This document shows, piece by piece, positions 47,588 through 56,522 of a stretch of DNA of 64,000 nt. This DNA comes from Comamonadaceae bacterium G21597-S1 (GTDB lineage Bacteria; Pseudomonadota; Gammaproteobacteria; Burkholderiales; Burkholderiaceae_C), in assembly GCA_027214345.1 (NCBI GenBank), contig JAPWHR010000008.1, positions 186,001 to 250,000 of the forward strand, in the 5' to 3' direction. A program made the position numbers and the translations under genes. The notes under the pieces are model-generated. The model was not told the DNA's origin, searched no databases, and was given only the letters and a program-made list of their open reading frames with translations. Numbering within the stretch: the stretch's first letter is position 1; every line of letters starts with the position of its first letter.

Positions 47588-48019
47588 ATGAAACGGGTAA
47601 GCAATCTTTTGGCGTGGGGAGCGCTGGCCATCGTCGCAGCCCTGTGTTTCCTGAACTGGCAGACGCTGGCCGCGGTCGCGCCGCTGGATCTGGTGGTCTG
47701 GCAAGGCGATGCGCCTCTGGGAATCGTGCTGTTGGCGATGGCCGGCGTGTTGCTGGTGTTCTTCCTGTTTGCCTACCTGAACAACCAGATCAGTTCGCTG
47801 CTGGAAAACCGCAAGCTGCTCAAGGAAATCCAGCGCGTGCAGGCCCTGGCGGACAAGGCCGAGGCCTCGCGCATGGAAAACCTGCACCAGCTGATCTCGA
47901 CCGAATTTCGCCTGCTCAACGAGCGCATCGCCACGACCAACGTCATGGCCGTGCCCTCGGACGCCAACCAGGAGCAAGCGCAACCCCTGTCGCTGACTGA
48001 ACTGGTGGCACGCCGCTGA
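47588..48019 (+). CDS. Small LapA-like membrane protein with a cytoplasmic coiled coil
   Basis: The 143-residue protein has two predicted membrane helices (LLAWGALAIVAALCFLNW and LGIVLLAMAGVLLVFFLFAYL). A charged coiled-coil-like tail follows (LLENRKLLKEIQRVQALADKAEASRMENLHQLI), resembling LapA/DUF1049 envelope proteins. CGGAG lies upstream of ATG 47588; the longer frame adds residues without a ribosome site. Its role is unknown, and it heads a run of small same-strand genes leading to prkA. Confidence 0.75.
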   Translation: MKRVSNLLAWGALAIVAALCFLNWQTLAAVAPLDLVVWQGDAPLGIVLLAMAGVLLVFFLFAYLNNQISSLLENRKLLKEIQRVQALADKAEASRMENLHQLISTEFRLLNERIATTNVMAVPSDANQEQAQPLSLTELVARR

Positions 48020-48077
48020 ATCCCGCGTCCGGGCCATCGCCCGGTCGATTCCGATGGACCAATGAGAAGGAGACCCC

Positions 48078-48389
48078 ATGACCATCCGCAAACTCGGCCA
48101 GATGCTGCTGGCCTTCGCCCTGACCCTGATGCTTGCCGCCTGTGCCGGCAGTGCCAAACAGGAAAGCACCGGCGAATACATTGATGACACTGTATTGACC
48201 TCACGCGTCAAGTCGGCATTGCTCAACGATCCGAACGTCAGCGGGCTGTCGATCAATGTCGAGACCTTCAAGGGCACGGTGCAACTGTCGGGCTTCGTCA
48301 AGACGGTCGCCGAACGCAACCTGGCCGTGAAGCTGTCGCGCGCGGTACCCGGCGTGCGGCAGGTGAAGAACGACATCCTGATCCGATGA
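48078..48389 (+). CDS. BON-domain lipoprotein
   Basis: The 103-residue protein has a lipoprotein signal peptide with lipobox LAAC (Cys near residue 22). One BON domain follows (YIDDTVLTSRVKSALLNDPNVSGLSINVETFKGTVQLSGFV), the fold found in OsmY and phospholipid-binding envelope proteins. It is probably anchored in the periplasm and stress related. AAGGAG precedes the ATG. Confidence 0.9.
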   Translation: MTIRKLGQMLLAFALTLMLAACAGSAKQESTGEYIDDTVLTSRVKSALLNDPNVSGLSINVETFKGTVQLSGFVKTVAERNLAVKLSRAVPGVRQVKNDILIR

Positions 48390-48447
48390 GCGCAGCGCCG
48401 GCGACGCGACTGCGCGCCGCGCCACCGGCCATCCGAAGGGAGCCACC

Positions 48448-48717
48448 ATGAATGACGATACCAGGATGCTTGCCGAGCTCGAGACCATCGGGCCCGAGGG
48501 GATCGTTGAGCTCACGCGCCGTGTGCAGGACATCAACAACAGCTACCGCGCCGTGGCCGAGAAGATGGGCCAACTGTACATGTGCGCCGATGAACTCAAG
48601 GTCGGTTCGCTGACCAAGGGCCTGGACCAGCCGATGCGCAATGCGTCGGACAACGAGCAGATGTTCGCCAGCCTGCTGGAAGAACTGCAGTCCTTCGCCC
48701 GGGGCTCCGCGACCTGA
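48448..48717 (+). CDS. Small cytoplasmic protein of unknown function
   Basis: The 89-residue, acidic, mostly helical protein (MLAELETIGPEGIVELTRRVQDINNSY and SDNEQMFASLLEELQSF) has no signal peptide and one cysteine (YMCADELKVG). The AAGGGAG ribosome site is good. I do not recognise a family. It lies between the BON lipoprotein and prkA on the same strand, suggesting a place in the same stress-response block. Confidence 0.65.
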   Translation: MNDDTRMLAELETIGPEGIVELTRRVQDINNSYRAVAEKMGQLYMCADELKVGSLTKGLDQPMRNASDNEQMFASLLEELQSFARGSAT

Positions 48718-48783
48718 GCCCCCGACCCGCCCGCCACTGCGCTTGCACGGACGGCCGGTGCGGCCGCCGACACCGGGCTGGAT

Positions 48784-48800
48784 TGCAACATGATGTTGCA
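48784..48800. promoter_or_regulatory. Palindrome TGCAACATGATGTTGCA upstream of prkA
   Basis: A perfect 8-bp inverted repeat around a central G lies about 145 nt before the prkA ATG in the only sizeable gap of this block. Its size and symmetry fit a dimeric repressor or activator site; no family can be assigned. Confidence 0.4.
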
Positions 48801-48945
48801 CAAAGTCAACCAATCCCCCGGCCATGCGTTCAGACCCTATAACCCTCACTGGCAGGTGCGTGCTGGAATGGCTATCATGAAATCAGCTTAGCCAGGGAGC
48901 GATTCATTGGCACCGTGACCCGCTCCCGCTTCAAGGAGGAAGTCG

Positions 48946-50868
48946 ATGTCGATTATTGCGCGTTACCAGGGTCGATACGAGGCGGGACAGGAAGAGGAAA
49001 TGTCGATCCAGGAATACCTGGAGTTGTGCAAGAAGGATCCGACTGTCTATGCCAGCGTAGCCGAACGCATGTTGGCCGCCATCGGCGAACCGGAACTGGT
49101 CGACACCCGCACCGACCAGCGCCTGTCGCGCATCTTCGCCAACAAGATGCTGCGTCGTTACCCCAGCTTCGGCGACCTGTATGGCATGGAGGACGCGATC
49201 GAACACATCGTGTCCTATTTCCGCCACGCGGCCCAGGGCCTCGAGGAGAAGAAGCAGATCCTCTACCTGCTCGGCCCGGTGGGCGGCGGCAAGTCGACGC
49301 TGGCCGAAAAGCTCAAGTACCTGATCGAACGCATTCCGATCTACGCGATCAAGGGCTCGCCGGTGCACGAGTCACCGCTGGGCCTGTTCAATCCGCATGA
49401 AGACGGACAGTTGCTGCAGGACGACTATGGCATTGCACCGCGGTACCTCAACACCATCATGAGTCCCTGGGCGGTGAAGCGGCTGCGGGAGTATGGCGGA
49501 GACATCACACGGTTCCGGGTCGTGCGCCTGAATCCTTCGGTGTTGTCGCAGATCGCCGTGGCCAAGACCGAACCGGGCGACGAGAACAACCAGGACATCT
49601 CTTCCCTGGTCGGCAAGATCGACATTCGCAAGCTCGAATCGTATTCGCAGGACGATCCGGACGCCTATTCGTATTCCGGAGGCCTGTGCCTGGCCAACCG
49701 CGGCGTGCTCGAGTTCGTCGAGATGTTCAAGGCTCCGATCAAGGTGCTGCATCCGCTGCTGACGGCCACGCAAGAAGGCAACTACAAGGGAACCGAGGGC
49801 TTCGGCGCAATTCCGTTCGACGGGCTGGTGCTGGCGCACTCCAACGAGGCCGAGTGGCTGACGTTCAAGAACAACCGCAATAACGAAGCCTTCCTGGACC
49901 GGATCTACATCGTCAAGGTGCCCTATTCCCTGCGCGTGTCGGACGAGATCCACATCTACGAAAAACTGCTGGCCAACTCCTCGCTGTCAGAGGCCCCGTG
50001 CGCGCCGGACACCTTGCGCATGCTGGCGCAGTTCTCGGTGCTCTCGCGGCTCAAGGAGCCCGAGAACTCGAGCATCTTCTCCAAGATGCGGGTCTACGAC
50101 GGCGAGAACCTCAAGGACACCGACCCCAAGGCCAAGAGCTACCAGGAGTACCGGGACTTCGCTGGTGTCGATGAAGGCATGACGGGCCTGTCGACGCGTT
50201 TTGCGTTCAAGATCCTCTCGCGCGTGTTCAACTTCGACCACCGCGAGGTGGCCGCCAACCCGGTGCACCTGATGTACGTGCTCGAGCAGCAGATCGAGCA
50301 GGAACAGTTCGCGCCCGAAGTCGAGGAAAAATACCTGCGCACCATCAAGGAATACCTGTCGCCGCGGTATGCGGAGTTCATCGGCAAGGAGATCCAGACC
50401 GCCTACCTCGAGAGTTACTCCGAGTACGGGCAGAACATCTTCGACCGCTACGTGACCTACGCCGACTTCTGGATCCAGGACCAGGAATACCGCGACGTGA
50501 ACACCGGCGAGATGCTCGATCGATCCGCGCTCAACGATGAACTCGAGAAGATGGAGAAGCCGGCCGGCATCTCGAACCCGAAGGACTTCCGCAACGAGGT
50601 CGTCAATTTCGTGCTGCGGGCGCGGGCCAAGAACGAAGGCCGCAACCCGAGCTGGACCTCGTACGAGAAGCTGCGTACCGTGATCGAGAAGAAAATGTTC
50701 TCCAACACCGAGGACCTGCTGCCGGTGATCTCGTTCAATGCCAAGGCCAGCGCCGACGACCAGAAGAAGCACCAGGACTTCGTCGATCGCATGATCAGCA
50801 AGGGCTACACCGAGAAACAGGTCCGTCTGTTGTGCGAGTGGTATCTGCGCGTGCGCAAGTCGTCCTGA
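48946..50868 (+). CDS. prkA: PrkA-family serine protein kinase/AAA+ ATPase (YeaG-like)
   Basis: The 640-residue protein belongs to the PrkA/YeaG family. An AAA+ module has Walker A LLGPVGGGKSTLAEKLKYLIE (near residue 110), and GLCLANRGVLEFVEMFK matches the family. The C-terminal part resembles a kinase-related helical region. In enterobacteria the homologue acts in stationary phase and nitrogen starvation with YeaH. The AAGGAGGA site sits 5 nt before the ATG. It begins the three-gene module prkA-yeaH-spoVR. Confidence 0.94.
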   Translation: MSIIARYQGRYEAGQEEEMSIQEYLELCKKDPTVYASVAERMLAAIGEPELVDTRTDQRLSRIFANKMLRRYPSFGDLYGMEDAIEHIVSYFRHAAQGLEEKKQILYLLGPVGGGKSTLAEKLKYLIERIPIYAIKGSPVHESPLGLFNPHEDGQLLQDDYGIAPRYLNTIMSPWAVKRLREYGGDITRFRVVRLNPSVLSQIAVAKTEPGDENNQDISSLVGKIDIRKLESYSQDDPDAYSYSGGLCLANRGVLEFVEMFKAPIKVLHPLLTATQEGNYKGTEGFGAIPFDGLVLAHSNEAEWLTFKNNRNNEAFLDRIYIVKVPYSLRVSDEIHIYEKLLANSSLSEAPCAPDTLRMLAQFSVLSRLKEPENSSIFSKMRVYDGENLKDTDPKAKSYQEYRDFAGVDEGMTGLSTRFAFKILSRVFNFDHREVAANPVHLMYVLEQQIEQEQFAPEVEEKYLRTIKEYLSPRYAEFIGKEIQTAYLESYSEYGQNIFDRYVTYADFWIQDQEYRDVNTGEMLDRSALNDELEKMEKPAGISNPKDFRNEVVNFVLRARAKNEGRNPSWTSYEKLRTVIEKKMFSNTEDLLPVISFNAKASADDQKKHQDFVDRMISKGYTEKQVRLLCEWYLRVRKSS

Positions 50869-50977
50869 TCGCACCGGCGCCCGGGACCTGCCATGTGTTT
50901 GCCTGCTCGCTCACGAATTTCGCCGCCCCCCGTGACAGGGCTCGTCACCATCCTGGCAACCGCCGGGCCAAGCTGAC

Positions 50978-52282
50978 ATGACGGTACGTATCGTCGATCG
51001 CCGCTTCGACAGCAAGAACAAGAGTTCGGTCAATCGCGCGCGTTTCATCAAGCGCTTCAAGGGGCAGATCCGCAAGGCGGTGTCGGATGCCATCGGCCAG
51101 CGCGGTGTGCGCGATCTCGACAATGGCGAGAAGATCGGCATTCCGGGCAAGGACATCGAGGAGCCGCAATTCGCCCACGGGCGCGGTGGCGTCTGGGACA
51201 GCGTCAATCCCGGCAACGACCGCTTCTCCCAGGGGGACGAAGTCGATCGACCCATAGGCGGTGGTGGCGGCGGCTCCGGCCGGGGCCAGGCCAGCCGCGA
51301 AGGCCGGGGCCTGGACGAGTTCGTCTTCACGCTGACCCGCGACGAGTTCCTCGACATCTTCTTCGACGAACTTGCGCTGCCCAACATGGTCAAGCGCCAG
51401 CTCGCACGTATCGACCAGTACAAGCGGGTACGCGCCGGCTACACGCAAAGCGGCGTGCCGACCAACATCAATCTCGGCCGCACCATGCGCGGCGCCGCCG
51501 GGCGCAGGATCGCCATCGGAGCGCCGCACTCCGCCCGGCTGCGTGCGCTGGAGCAGGAACTGCGTGACCTGCTCGCGACGCTGCCGGCTGGCACCACGGC
51601 CGACGACAGCGACCACCCGGATGTCGAGCGGCTGCGCCGCGAGATCGCGCGACTGCGCGCACGCATCGAGGCCGTGCCCTTCATCGACACCTTCGACCTG
51701 CGCTACAACAACCGCGTGCGGATTCCCCAGCCCACGACCCAGGCGGTGATGTTCTGCCTGCTCGACGTGTCCGGTTCGATGGACGAGGAACGCAAGAACA
51801 TCGCCAAGCGCTTCTTCATGCTGCTGTACCTGTTCCTGACGCGCAACTACGAACACACCGAGGTGGTGTTCATCCGGCACCACACGATCGCGATGGAGGT
51901 CGACGAGGACGACTTCTTCACCTCGCGCGAGACCGGCGGTACCGTGGTGTCGAGCGCGCTCGAACTGATGCGTACCATCGTTGCCGCGCGTTACCCCAGC
52001 GCCAGCTGGAACATCTATGGCGCGCAGGCCTCGGACGGCGACAACTGGAACGACGATTCGCCGCGCTGCCGCTCGATCCTGGAGGAGTCGCTGTTGCCGC
52101 TGGTCCAGTACTTCGCCTATATCGAGATCACCGACGGCCCGCCGCAGAACCTGTGGCGCGAATACAGCAGGCTGCAGTCGAGCCATCCCGATCTGTTCGC
52201 GATGCAGCGCATCGCCACCGTCAAGGACATCTATCCGGTGTTCCGCGAGCTGTTTCGCAAGCGCACGCTGGAGGCCGCATGA
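50978..52282 (+). CDS. UPF0229 protein (YeaH-like, von Willebrand A fold)
   Basis: The 434-residue protein is of the YeaH/YhbH family. It has an N-terminal basic region (RIVDRRFDSKNKSSVNRARFIKRFKGQIRK), a Gly-rich linker (IGGGGGGSGRGQ) and a vWA-like domain with a MIDAS-type motif (VMFCLLDVSGSMDEERKNIAKRFF). FIRHHTIAMEVDEDDFF and TGGTVVSSALELM complete the core. It is thought to act with the PrkA kinase, though the biochemical role is unresolved. It lies 109 nt after prkA and 52 nt before spoVR. Confidence 0.93.
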   Translation: MTVRIVDRRFDSKNKSSVNRARFIKRFKGQIRKAVSDAIGQRGVRDLDNGEKIGIPGKDIEEPQFAHGRGGVWDSVNPGNDRFSQGDEVDRPIGGGGGGSGRGQASREGRGLDEFVFTLTRDEFLDIFFDELALPNMVKRQLARIDQYKRVRAGYTQSGVPTNINLGRTMRGAAGRRIAIGAPHSARLRALEQELRDLLATLPAGTTADDSDHPDVERLRREIARLRARIEAVPFIDTFDLRYNNRVRIPQPTTQAVMFCLLDVSGSMDEERKNIAKRFFMLLYLFLTRNYEHTEVVFIRHHTIAMEVDEDDFFTSRETGGTVVSSALELMRTIVAARYPSASWNIYGAQASDGDNWNDDSPRCRSILEESLLPLVQYFAYIEITDGPPQNLWREYSRLQSSHPDLFAMQRIATVKDIYPVFRELFRKRTLEAA

Positions 52283-52334
52283 GTCCCTCGACGGCACCGG
52301 GCCGGCGCCATGCCACCGCACGGAGGTTCTCCCG

Positions 52335-53870
52335 GTGAGCGGCGCGCGCGTCCCGACGCTGCCGGGCGGCTCCGAATGGACCGTGGAGGCGCTCGAGCAA
52401 TACGACGCGGCGATCGGTCGCATCGCCGCGCGTTACGGGCTCGACTGTTATCCGCACCTGCTGGAGATCATCAGCACCGAGCAGATGATGGACGCCTATG
52501 CATCGATCGGAATGCCGGTGTATTACCACCACTGGTCCTTCGGCAAGCACTTCCTGGCCACCGAGAACCGCTACAAGCGCGGCCAGATGGGCCTGGCCTA
52601 CGAGATCGTCATCAACTCCAACCCCTGCATCGCCTACCTGATGGACGAGAACACCTTGCCGATGCAGGCTCTGGTGATTGCCCATGCCGCCTACGGGCAC
52701 AACTCGTTCTTCAAGGGCAACCACCTGTTCCGCCAGTGGACCAGTGCCGACGCCATCGTCGACTACCTGGTGTTTGCCCGCAACTACATCGCCGAATGCG
52801 AGGAACGCCACGGCGTGGCAGCGGTCGAGCGGGTCATCGACGCCTGCCATGCGTTGCAGAGCGTGGGGGTCGACCGCTACAAGCGATCCTCCCAGTTGTC
52901 GCTGGCCAAGGAGACCGAGCGGCAACAGGCGCGCGCGGACTACCTGCAGTCGCAGGTGAACACGTTGTGGCGCACGCTCCCCCCGATGCAGGAACGCGCG
53001 CAACCGCAGGAGGAAAAGCGCTTCCCGGCCGAGCCCGAAGAAAACCTGCTGTATTTCGTCGAGAAACATGCGCCCCTGCTCGAACCCTGGCAGCGCGAGG
53101 TGGTGCGTATCGTGCGCAAGATCGGCCAGTATTTCTATCCCCAGCGCCAGACCCAGGTCATGAACGAGGGCTGGGCCACGTTCTGGCACTACACCTTGCT
53201 CAACAGCCTGTACGACGAGGGCGGCGTGTCCGACGGATTCATGCTGGAGTTCCTGCAGTCGCACACCAACGTCGTCTACCAGCCGCCCTACAACAGCCCG
53301 CACTACTCCGGCATCAACCCGTACGCGCTGGGATTCGCCATGTGGCGCGACATCCGGCGCATCTGCGAGCAGCCCGACGACGAGGACCGCGCATGGTTTC
53401 CGCAGATCGCCGGCACCGACTGGCGCGAAACCTTCGATTTCGCGATGCAGAACTTCAAGGACGAAAGTTTCATCGCGCAATACCTCTCGCCCAAGCTGAT
53501 GCGCGAGTTCCGGTTCTTCTCGGTACTCGACGACGACAGCCGCAGCAAGTTGCGTATCGATGCCATCCATGACGAAGGGGGTTATCGCGCGGTACGCCAG
53601 CGCCTGTCCGAGCAATACGACCTCGGCCGCCGCGAGCCCAATCTGCAGGTCTGGAACGTCGACCTGCGCGGAGACCGTTCGCTGACCATCCGCCACTACG
53701 CGCACCAGCGCCGACCGCTGGATGCCGCCAGCGAGACCGTGATCGAACACCTGGCTTTCCTGTGGGGTTTCACGGTGCGGCTGGAGCGCCAGAACGACGA
53801 CGGCAGCGTCGAACTGGTGATGCAGAAAAAACACGAGAAACGCTCCGTGCCGCTGCACCTGACACCGTAG
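52335..53870 (+). CDS. SpoVR-family protein (YcgB-like), GTG start
   Basis: The 511-residue protein matches enterobacterial YcgB and Bacillus SpoVR in length. Conserved blocks are YYHHWSFGKHFLATENRYKRGQMGLAYEIVINSNPCIAYLM, HAAYGHNSFFKGNHLF, NEGWATFWHYTLLNSLYDEG, and QPPYNSPHYSGINPYALGFAMWRDIRRI. The His/Glu motifs suggest a metal site, but the function is unknown. The start is GTG at 52335 with GGAGG eight nt upstream. The open frame continues far into yeaH in another phase and is not coding there. Confidence 0.94.
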   Translation: MSGARVPTLPGGSEWTVEALEQYDAAIGRIAARYGLDCYPHLLEIISTEQMMDAYASIGMPVYYHHWSFGKHFLATENRYKRGQMGLAYEIVINSNPCIAYLMDENTLPMQALVIAHAAYGHNSFFKGNHLFRQWTSADAIVDYLVFARNYIAECEERHGVAAVERVIDACHALQSVGVDRYKRSSQLSLAKETERQQARADYLQSQVNTLWRTLPPMQERAQPQEEKRFPAEPEENLLYFVEKHAPLLEPWQREVVRIVRKIGQYFYPQRQTQVMNEGWATFWHYTLLNSLYDEGGVSDGFMLEFLQSHTNVVYQPPYNSPHYSGINPYALGFAMWRDIRRICEQPDDEDRAWFPQIAGTDWRETFDFAMQNFKDESFIAQYLSPKLMREFRFFSVLDDDSRSKLRIDAIHDEGGYRAVRQRLSEQYDLGRREPNLQVWNVDLRGDRSLTIRHYAHQRRPLDAASETVIEHLAFLWGFTVRLERQNDDGSVELVMQKKHEKRSVPLHLTP

Positions 53871-53931
53871 CCGACCTAGACCTTGACCTTGACACGGCCT
53901 CGGTGCCTGGCGCGTTGACGCCCGGCGCCCG

Positions 53932-55236
53932 TCAGGAGGCGGCCATGGGCGCCGCACGCGCGGCGGGAGGTCCGATGCGCGGGCCGCGGCGCGCTCGCAG
54001 GATCAGGAACACCACGATGCTCAGGTTCAGCCCGTTCCAGGCCAGGCCATTGATGAAGGCCGCATGATAGGAACCGGTCCAGTCGAAGATCGCGCCCGAC
54101 ATCCATCCGCCCAGGGCCATGCCCAGCAGCGTGGCCATCAGCACGGTGCCGACCCGTGCGCCGGCCTGCATCGGCGCGAAATACTCGCGCACGATCAAGG
54201 CGTAGCTGGGAACGATGCCGCCCTGGAACAAGCCGAACAGGCCCGACACCACGTACAGCGGCACCAGCCCGTCGGACGGCAGGAACATCAGCAGCGCGAT
54301 GCCTTGCAGCACCGAGCCGAGCAACAAGGTATGCAGGCCGCCGATATGGTCGGAGATCCATCCCGATGCCAGCCGGCTGACGACGCCACTGGCCATCATC
54401 AGCGACAACATCTCGGCACCCCGTGCGGCGCCGAAACCCAGGTCGGTGCAATACGCGACGATATGCACCTGGGGCATCGCCATCGCCACGCAACATGCCA
54501 CGCCGGCCACGCACAGCAGCAGTTGCAGCAGGTTGGGATGCAGTCCCAGCGGACGCGCCGGATCGGACTGGCCGACGAACCGCGCCGAACGCAGCGTCGA
54601 TGGCGCAGACCCCGCGGTAGCGGGCGACGCTGCCGCGGGCGCGCGCGGGCGCAACACCAGGGCCAGCGGCACCATGGTCACCACACAGACCACACCCAGG
54701 CCGACATACGTGGTGCGCCAGCCGACGCTGTCGATGAAGTGCTGCATCAACGGCGGCCAGACCACGCCCGCCAGGTAGTTGCCGCTCATGCAGATCGCCA
54801 GCGCAATGCCCCGGCGCCGGTCGAACCATTGCACGGTGTCGGCCACCAGCGGCGCGAACGAAGCCGCCGTGCCCAGCAGGCCGATCAGCAGGCCGTGGGC
54901 GAGGTTGAACTGCCACAGGCTGCCGGCCAAGCCGGCGGCGGCGAAGCCCAGGCCCAGGAACAGCGCGCCCACCAGTACCACCACCATCACGCCGAACCGG
55001 TCGGCCAGGCGCCCCATCAGAAAGCCGCCGATACCGAATCCCATCAGGGTCAGCGTATAGGGCAGCGACGCGTCGCCGCGTGCAATCGCAAAGTCGCCCT
55101 GAATCGCCGGCAACACGACGGCCGAGCCGTACATGCCGACCCCGCCGATGGTCATCAGCGCCAGCGACGCGAACAACCGGATCCAGGCGTGACGCGATTC
55201 GATGCGGTGGACAGTCGGATCGGCCATGGCCTGCAT
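53932..55236 (-). CDS. Major facilitator superfamily transporter
   Basis: The 434-residue protein has 12 predicted membrane helices. It has the MFS loop 2-3 motif GFLMGRLADRFGVMV and a repeat at loop 8-9 (LASGWISDHIGGLHTLL), with the layout of oxalate/formate-type and related carboxylate MFS carriers. Its ATG shares its first A with the stop of the aminotransferase gene (TGATG), so the two are translationally coupled. The substrate is probably the amino or keto acid handled by the neighbours (inference). Confidence 0.88.
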   Translation of the reverse strand: MQAMADPTVHRIESRHAWIRLFASLALMTIGGVGMYGSAVVLPAIQGDFAIARGDASLPYTLTLMGFGIGGFLMGRLADRFGVMVVVLVGALFLGLGFAAAGLAGSLWQFNLAHGLLIGLLGTAASFAPLVADTVQWFDRRRGIALAICMSGNYLAGVVWPPLMQHFIDSVGWRTTYVGLGVVCVVTMVPLALVLRPRAPAAASPATAGSAPSTLRSARFVGQSDPARPLGLHPNLLQLLLCVAGVACCVAMAMPQVHIVAYCTDLGFGAARGAEMLSLMMASGVVSRLASGWISDHIGGLHTLLLGSVLQGIALLMFLPSDGLVPLYVVSGLFGLFQGGIVPSYALIVREYFAPMQAGARVGTVLMATLLGMALGGWMSGAIFDWTGSYHAAFINGLAWNGLNLSIVVFLILRARRGPRIGPPAARAAPMAAS

Positions 55237-56426
55237 CAACCGCGCGCGAGTCGCTCCACGGCCGCATCCAGCGCCCCCGGCCCGAACGCAATACCCTGCA
55301 CCGCCATCGCCGCCTGCACCCCCGCCAGGCAGCCCAGCACCATCGGCGCATTGATGTCACCCAGGTGCCCGATCCGGAAAACGCGCCCGTTGAGCGGGCC
55401 CAGGCCGCCGGCGAGCGCAACCTGGAAGCGCTCGCGCGCAACGGTGCGCAAGGCCTCCACATCGATGCCGGCTGCGACCGCGATCGCAGTGACCGAGTCC
55501 GAGCGCGCCTGCGGCTGGCGCGCGAAGAAGTCGATCTGTCCGCCGCGGCTCCAGCATGTGATCGCCGCATGCACCATGGACGCCAGCAGGCGATGGCGCT
55601 GCAGCACCGATTCCAGGCCTTCGGCGAACATCAGCTCCAAGGCGGCCTGCAGTCCGAACAACAAGGTCTGCGGCGGCGTGCCGCAGAACTTGCGGTAAGC
55701 CAGCTCGCTGCGGCGCACCCGCCAGTCCCAGTAATAACGCGGCGTCGTCACCTGTTCGCAGACCGCCATGGCCCGTGCATCGGCTGCGGCAAACCCAAGA
55801 CCCGGCGGGCACATCAGCCCCTTTTGCGAGGCACCGAGCACGACGTTGATGCCCAGCGCATCCATCGCGAACGCACTGGCGCCCAACGAGGCCACGACGT
55901 CGACGACGAACAGCGCCGGATGGCCGGCCGCGTCGAGGGCACGGCGCAGCGCCGCCAGGTCGCTGCAAACCCCGCTGGCCGTATCGGTATGGACCGCGAA
56001 CACCGCCGTGATGGCGTGTCCGGTGTCTTCGCGCAGCATCTGCTCGACCACCGCCGGGTCGATCGGCTCGCCTTCGATCCACGGCGTGCGCAGCACCCGC
56101 ACCCCCATGGCCTCGCACTGCAGCGCCCAGGAGTCCGAGAAATGGCCAGTGCCCGGAACCAGTACGCATTGGCCGGGCGAAACCAGGTTGGCAATCACCG
56201 CCTCCCAGGCTCCGTGTCCGTTGCAGGCATACAGGAACACGTCGGCGCGTTCGGTCTGCAGCAGTCGACGCAAGCCCTGTTCGCAGGACGCGATCACCCG
56301 GTCCAGCCGGGGATCGGCCATGTCCATCGGCTGGCGGCTCATCGCATGGACGACCTCGTCGGGCACGTGCGTCGGCCCCGGCGCATGCAGAAAGCGGCGG
56401 CCGGGAATGCGGTGGAAAGGGTTCAT
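55236..56426 (-). CDS. Class V PLP aminotransferase (serine/alanine-glyoxylate aminotransferase-like)
   Basis: The 396-residue protein has the N-terminal LHAPGPTHVPDEVVHAM typical of AGXT/SgaA-type enzymes. The substrate loop is ACNGHGAWEAVIANL, the cofactor aspartate is in VFAVHTDTASGV and VVDVVASLGA, and the PLP lysine is in GASQKGLMCPPGLGF. The fold type I length is normal. Likely substrates are alanine, serine or an aminophosphonate with glyoxylate. It is divergent from the DauA-like dehydrogenase, with 96 nt between starts, and coupled to the MFS gene. Confidence 0.88.
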   Translation of the reverse strand: MNPFHRIPGRRFLHAPGPTHVPDEVVHAMSRQPMDMADPRLDRVIASCEQGLRRLLQTERADVFLYACNGHGAWEAVIANLVSPGQCVLVPGTGHFSDSWALQCEAMGVRVLRTPWIEGEPIDPAVVEQMLREDTGHAITAVFAVHTDTASGVCSDLAALRRALDAAGHPALFVVDVVASLGASAFAMDALGINVVLGASQKGLMCPPGLGFAAADARAMAVCEQVTTPRYYWDWRVRRSELAYRKFCGTPPQTLLFGLQAALELMFAEGLESVLQRHRLLASMVHAAITCWSRGGQIDFFARQPQARSDSVTAIAVAAGIDVEALRTVARERFQVALAGGLGPLNGRVFRIGHLGDINAPMVLGCLAGVQAAMAVQGIAFGPGALDAAVERLARG

Positions 56427-56522
56427 GGCAATGGTCGAGTCGCTGGAGCGACCGATGTTAATCGAGCCCCATCGATGTCGATGCGAGAATGGCCGCATGC
56501 CCCGCTTCGATTGCAAACCAGC

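Noticed and set aside
48843-48870. Sigma-54 promoter upstream of prkA (TGGCAGG then GC)
   Set aside because: The GG and GC elements are one base too close for a canonical -24/-12 promoter, although enterobacterial yeaG is reported to be sigma-54 dependent.
51981-52334. N-terminal extension of the SpoVR frame into yeaH
   Set aside because: The extension is Arg/Ser-rich out-of-phase sequence of yeaH; GTG 52335 with GGAGG gives the family-length protein.
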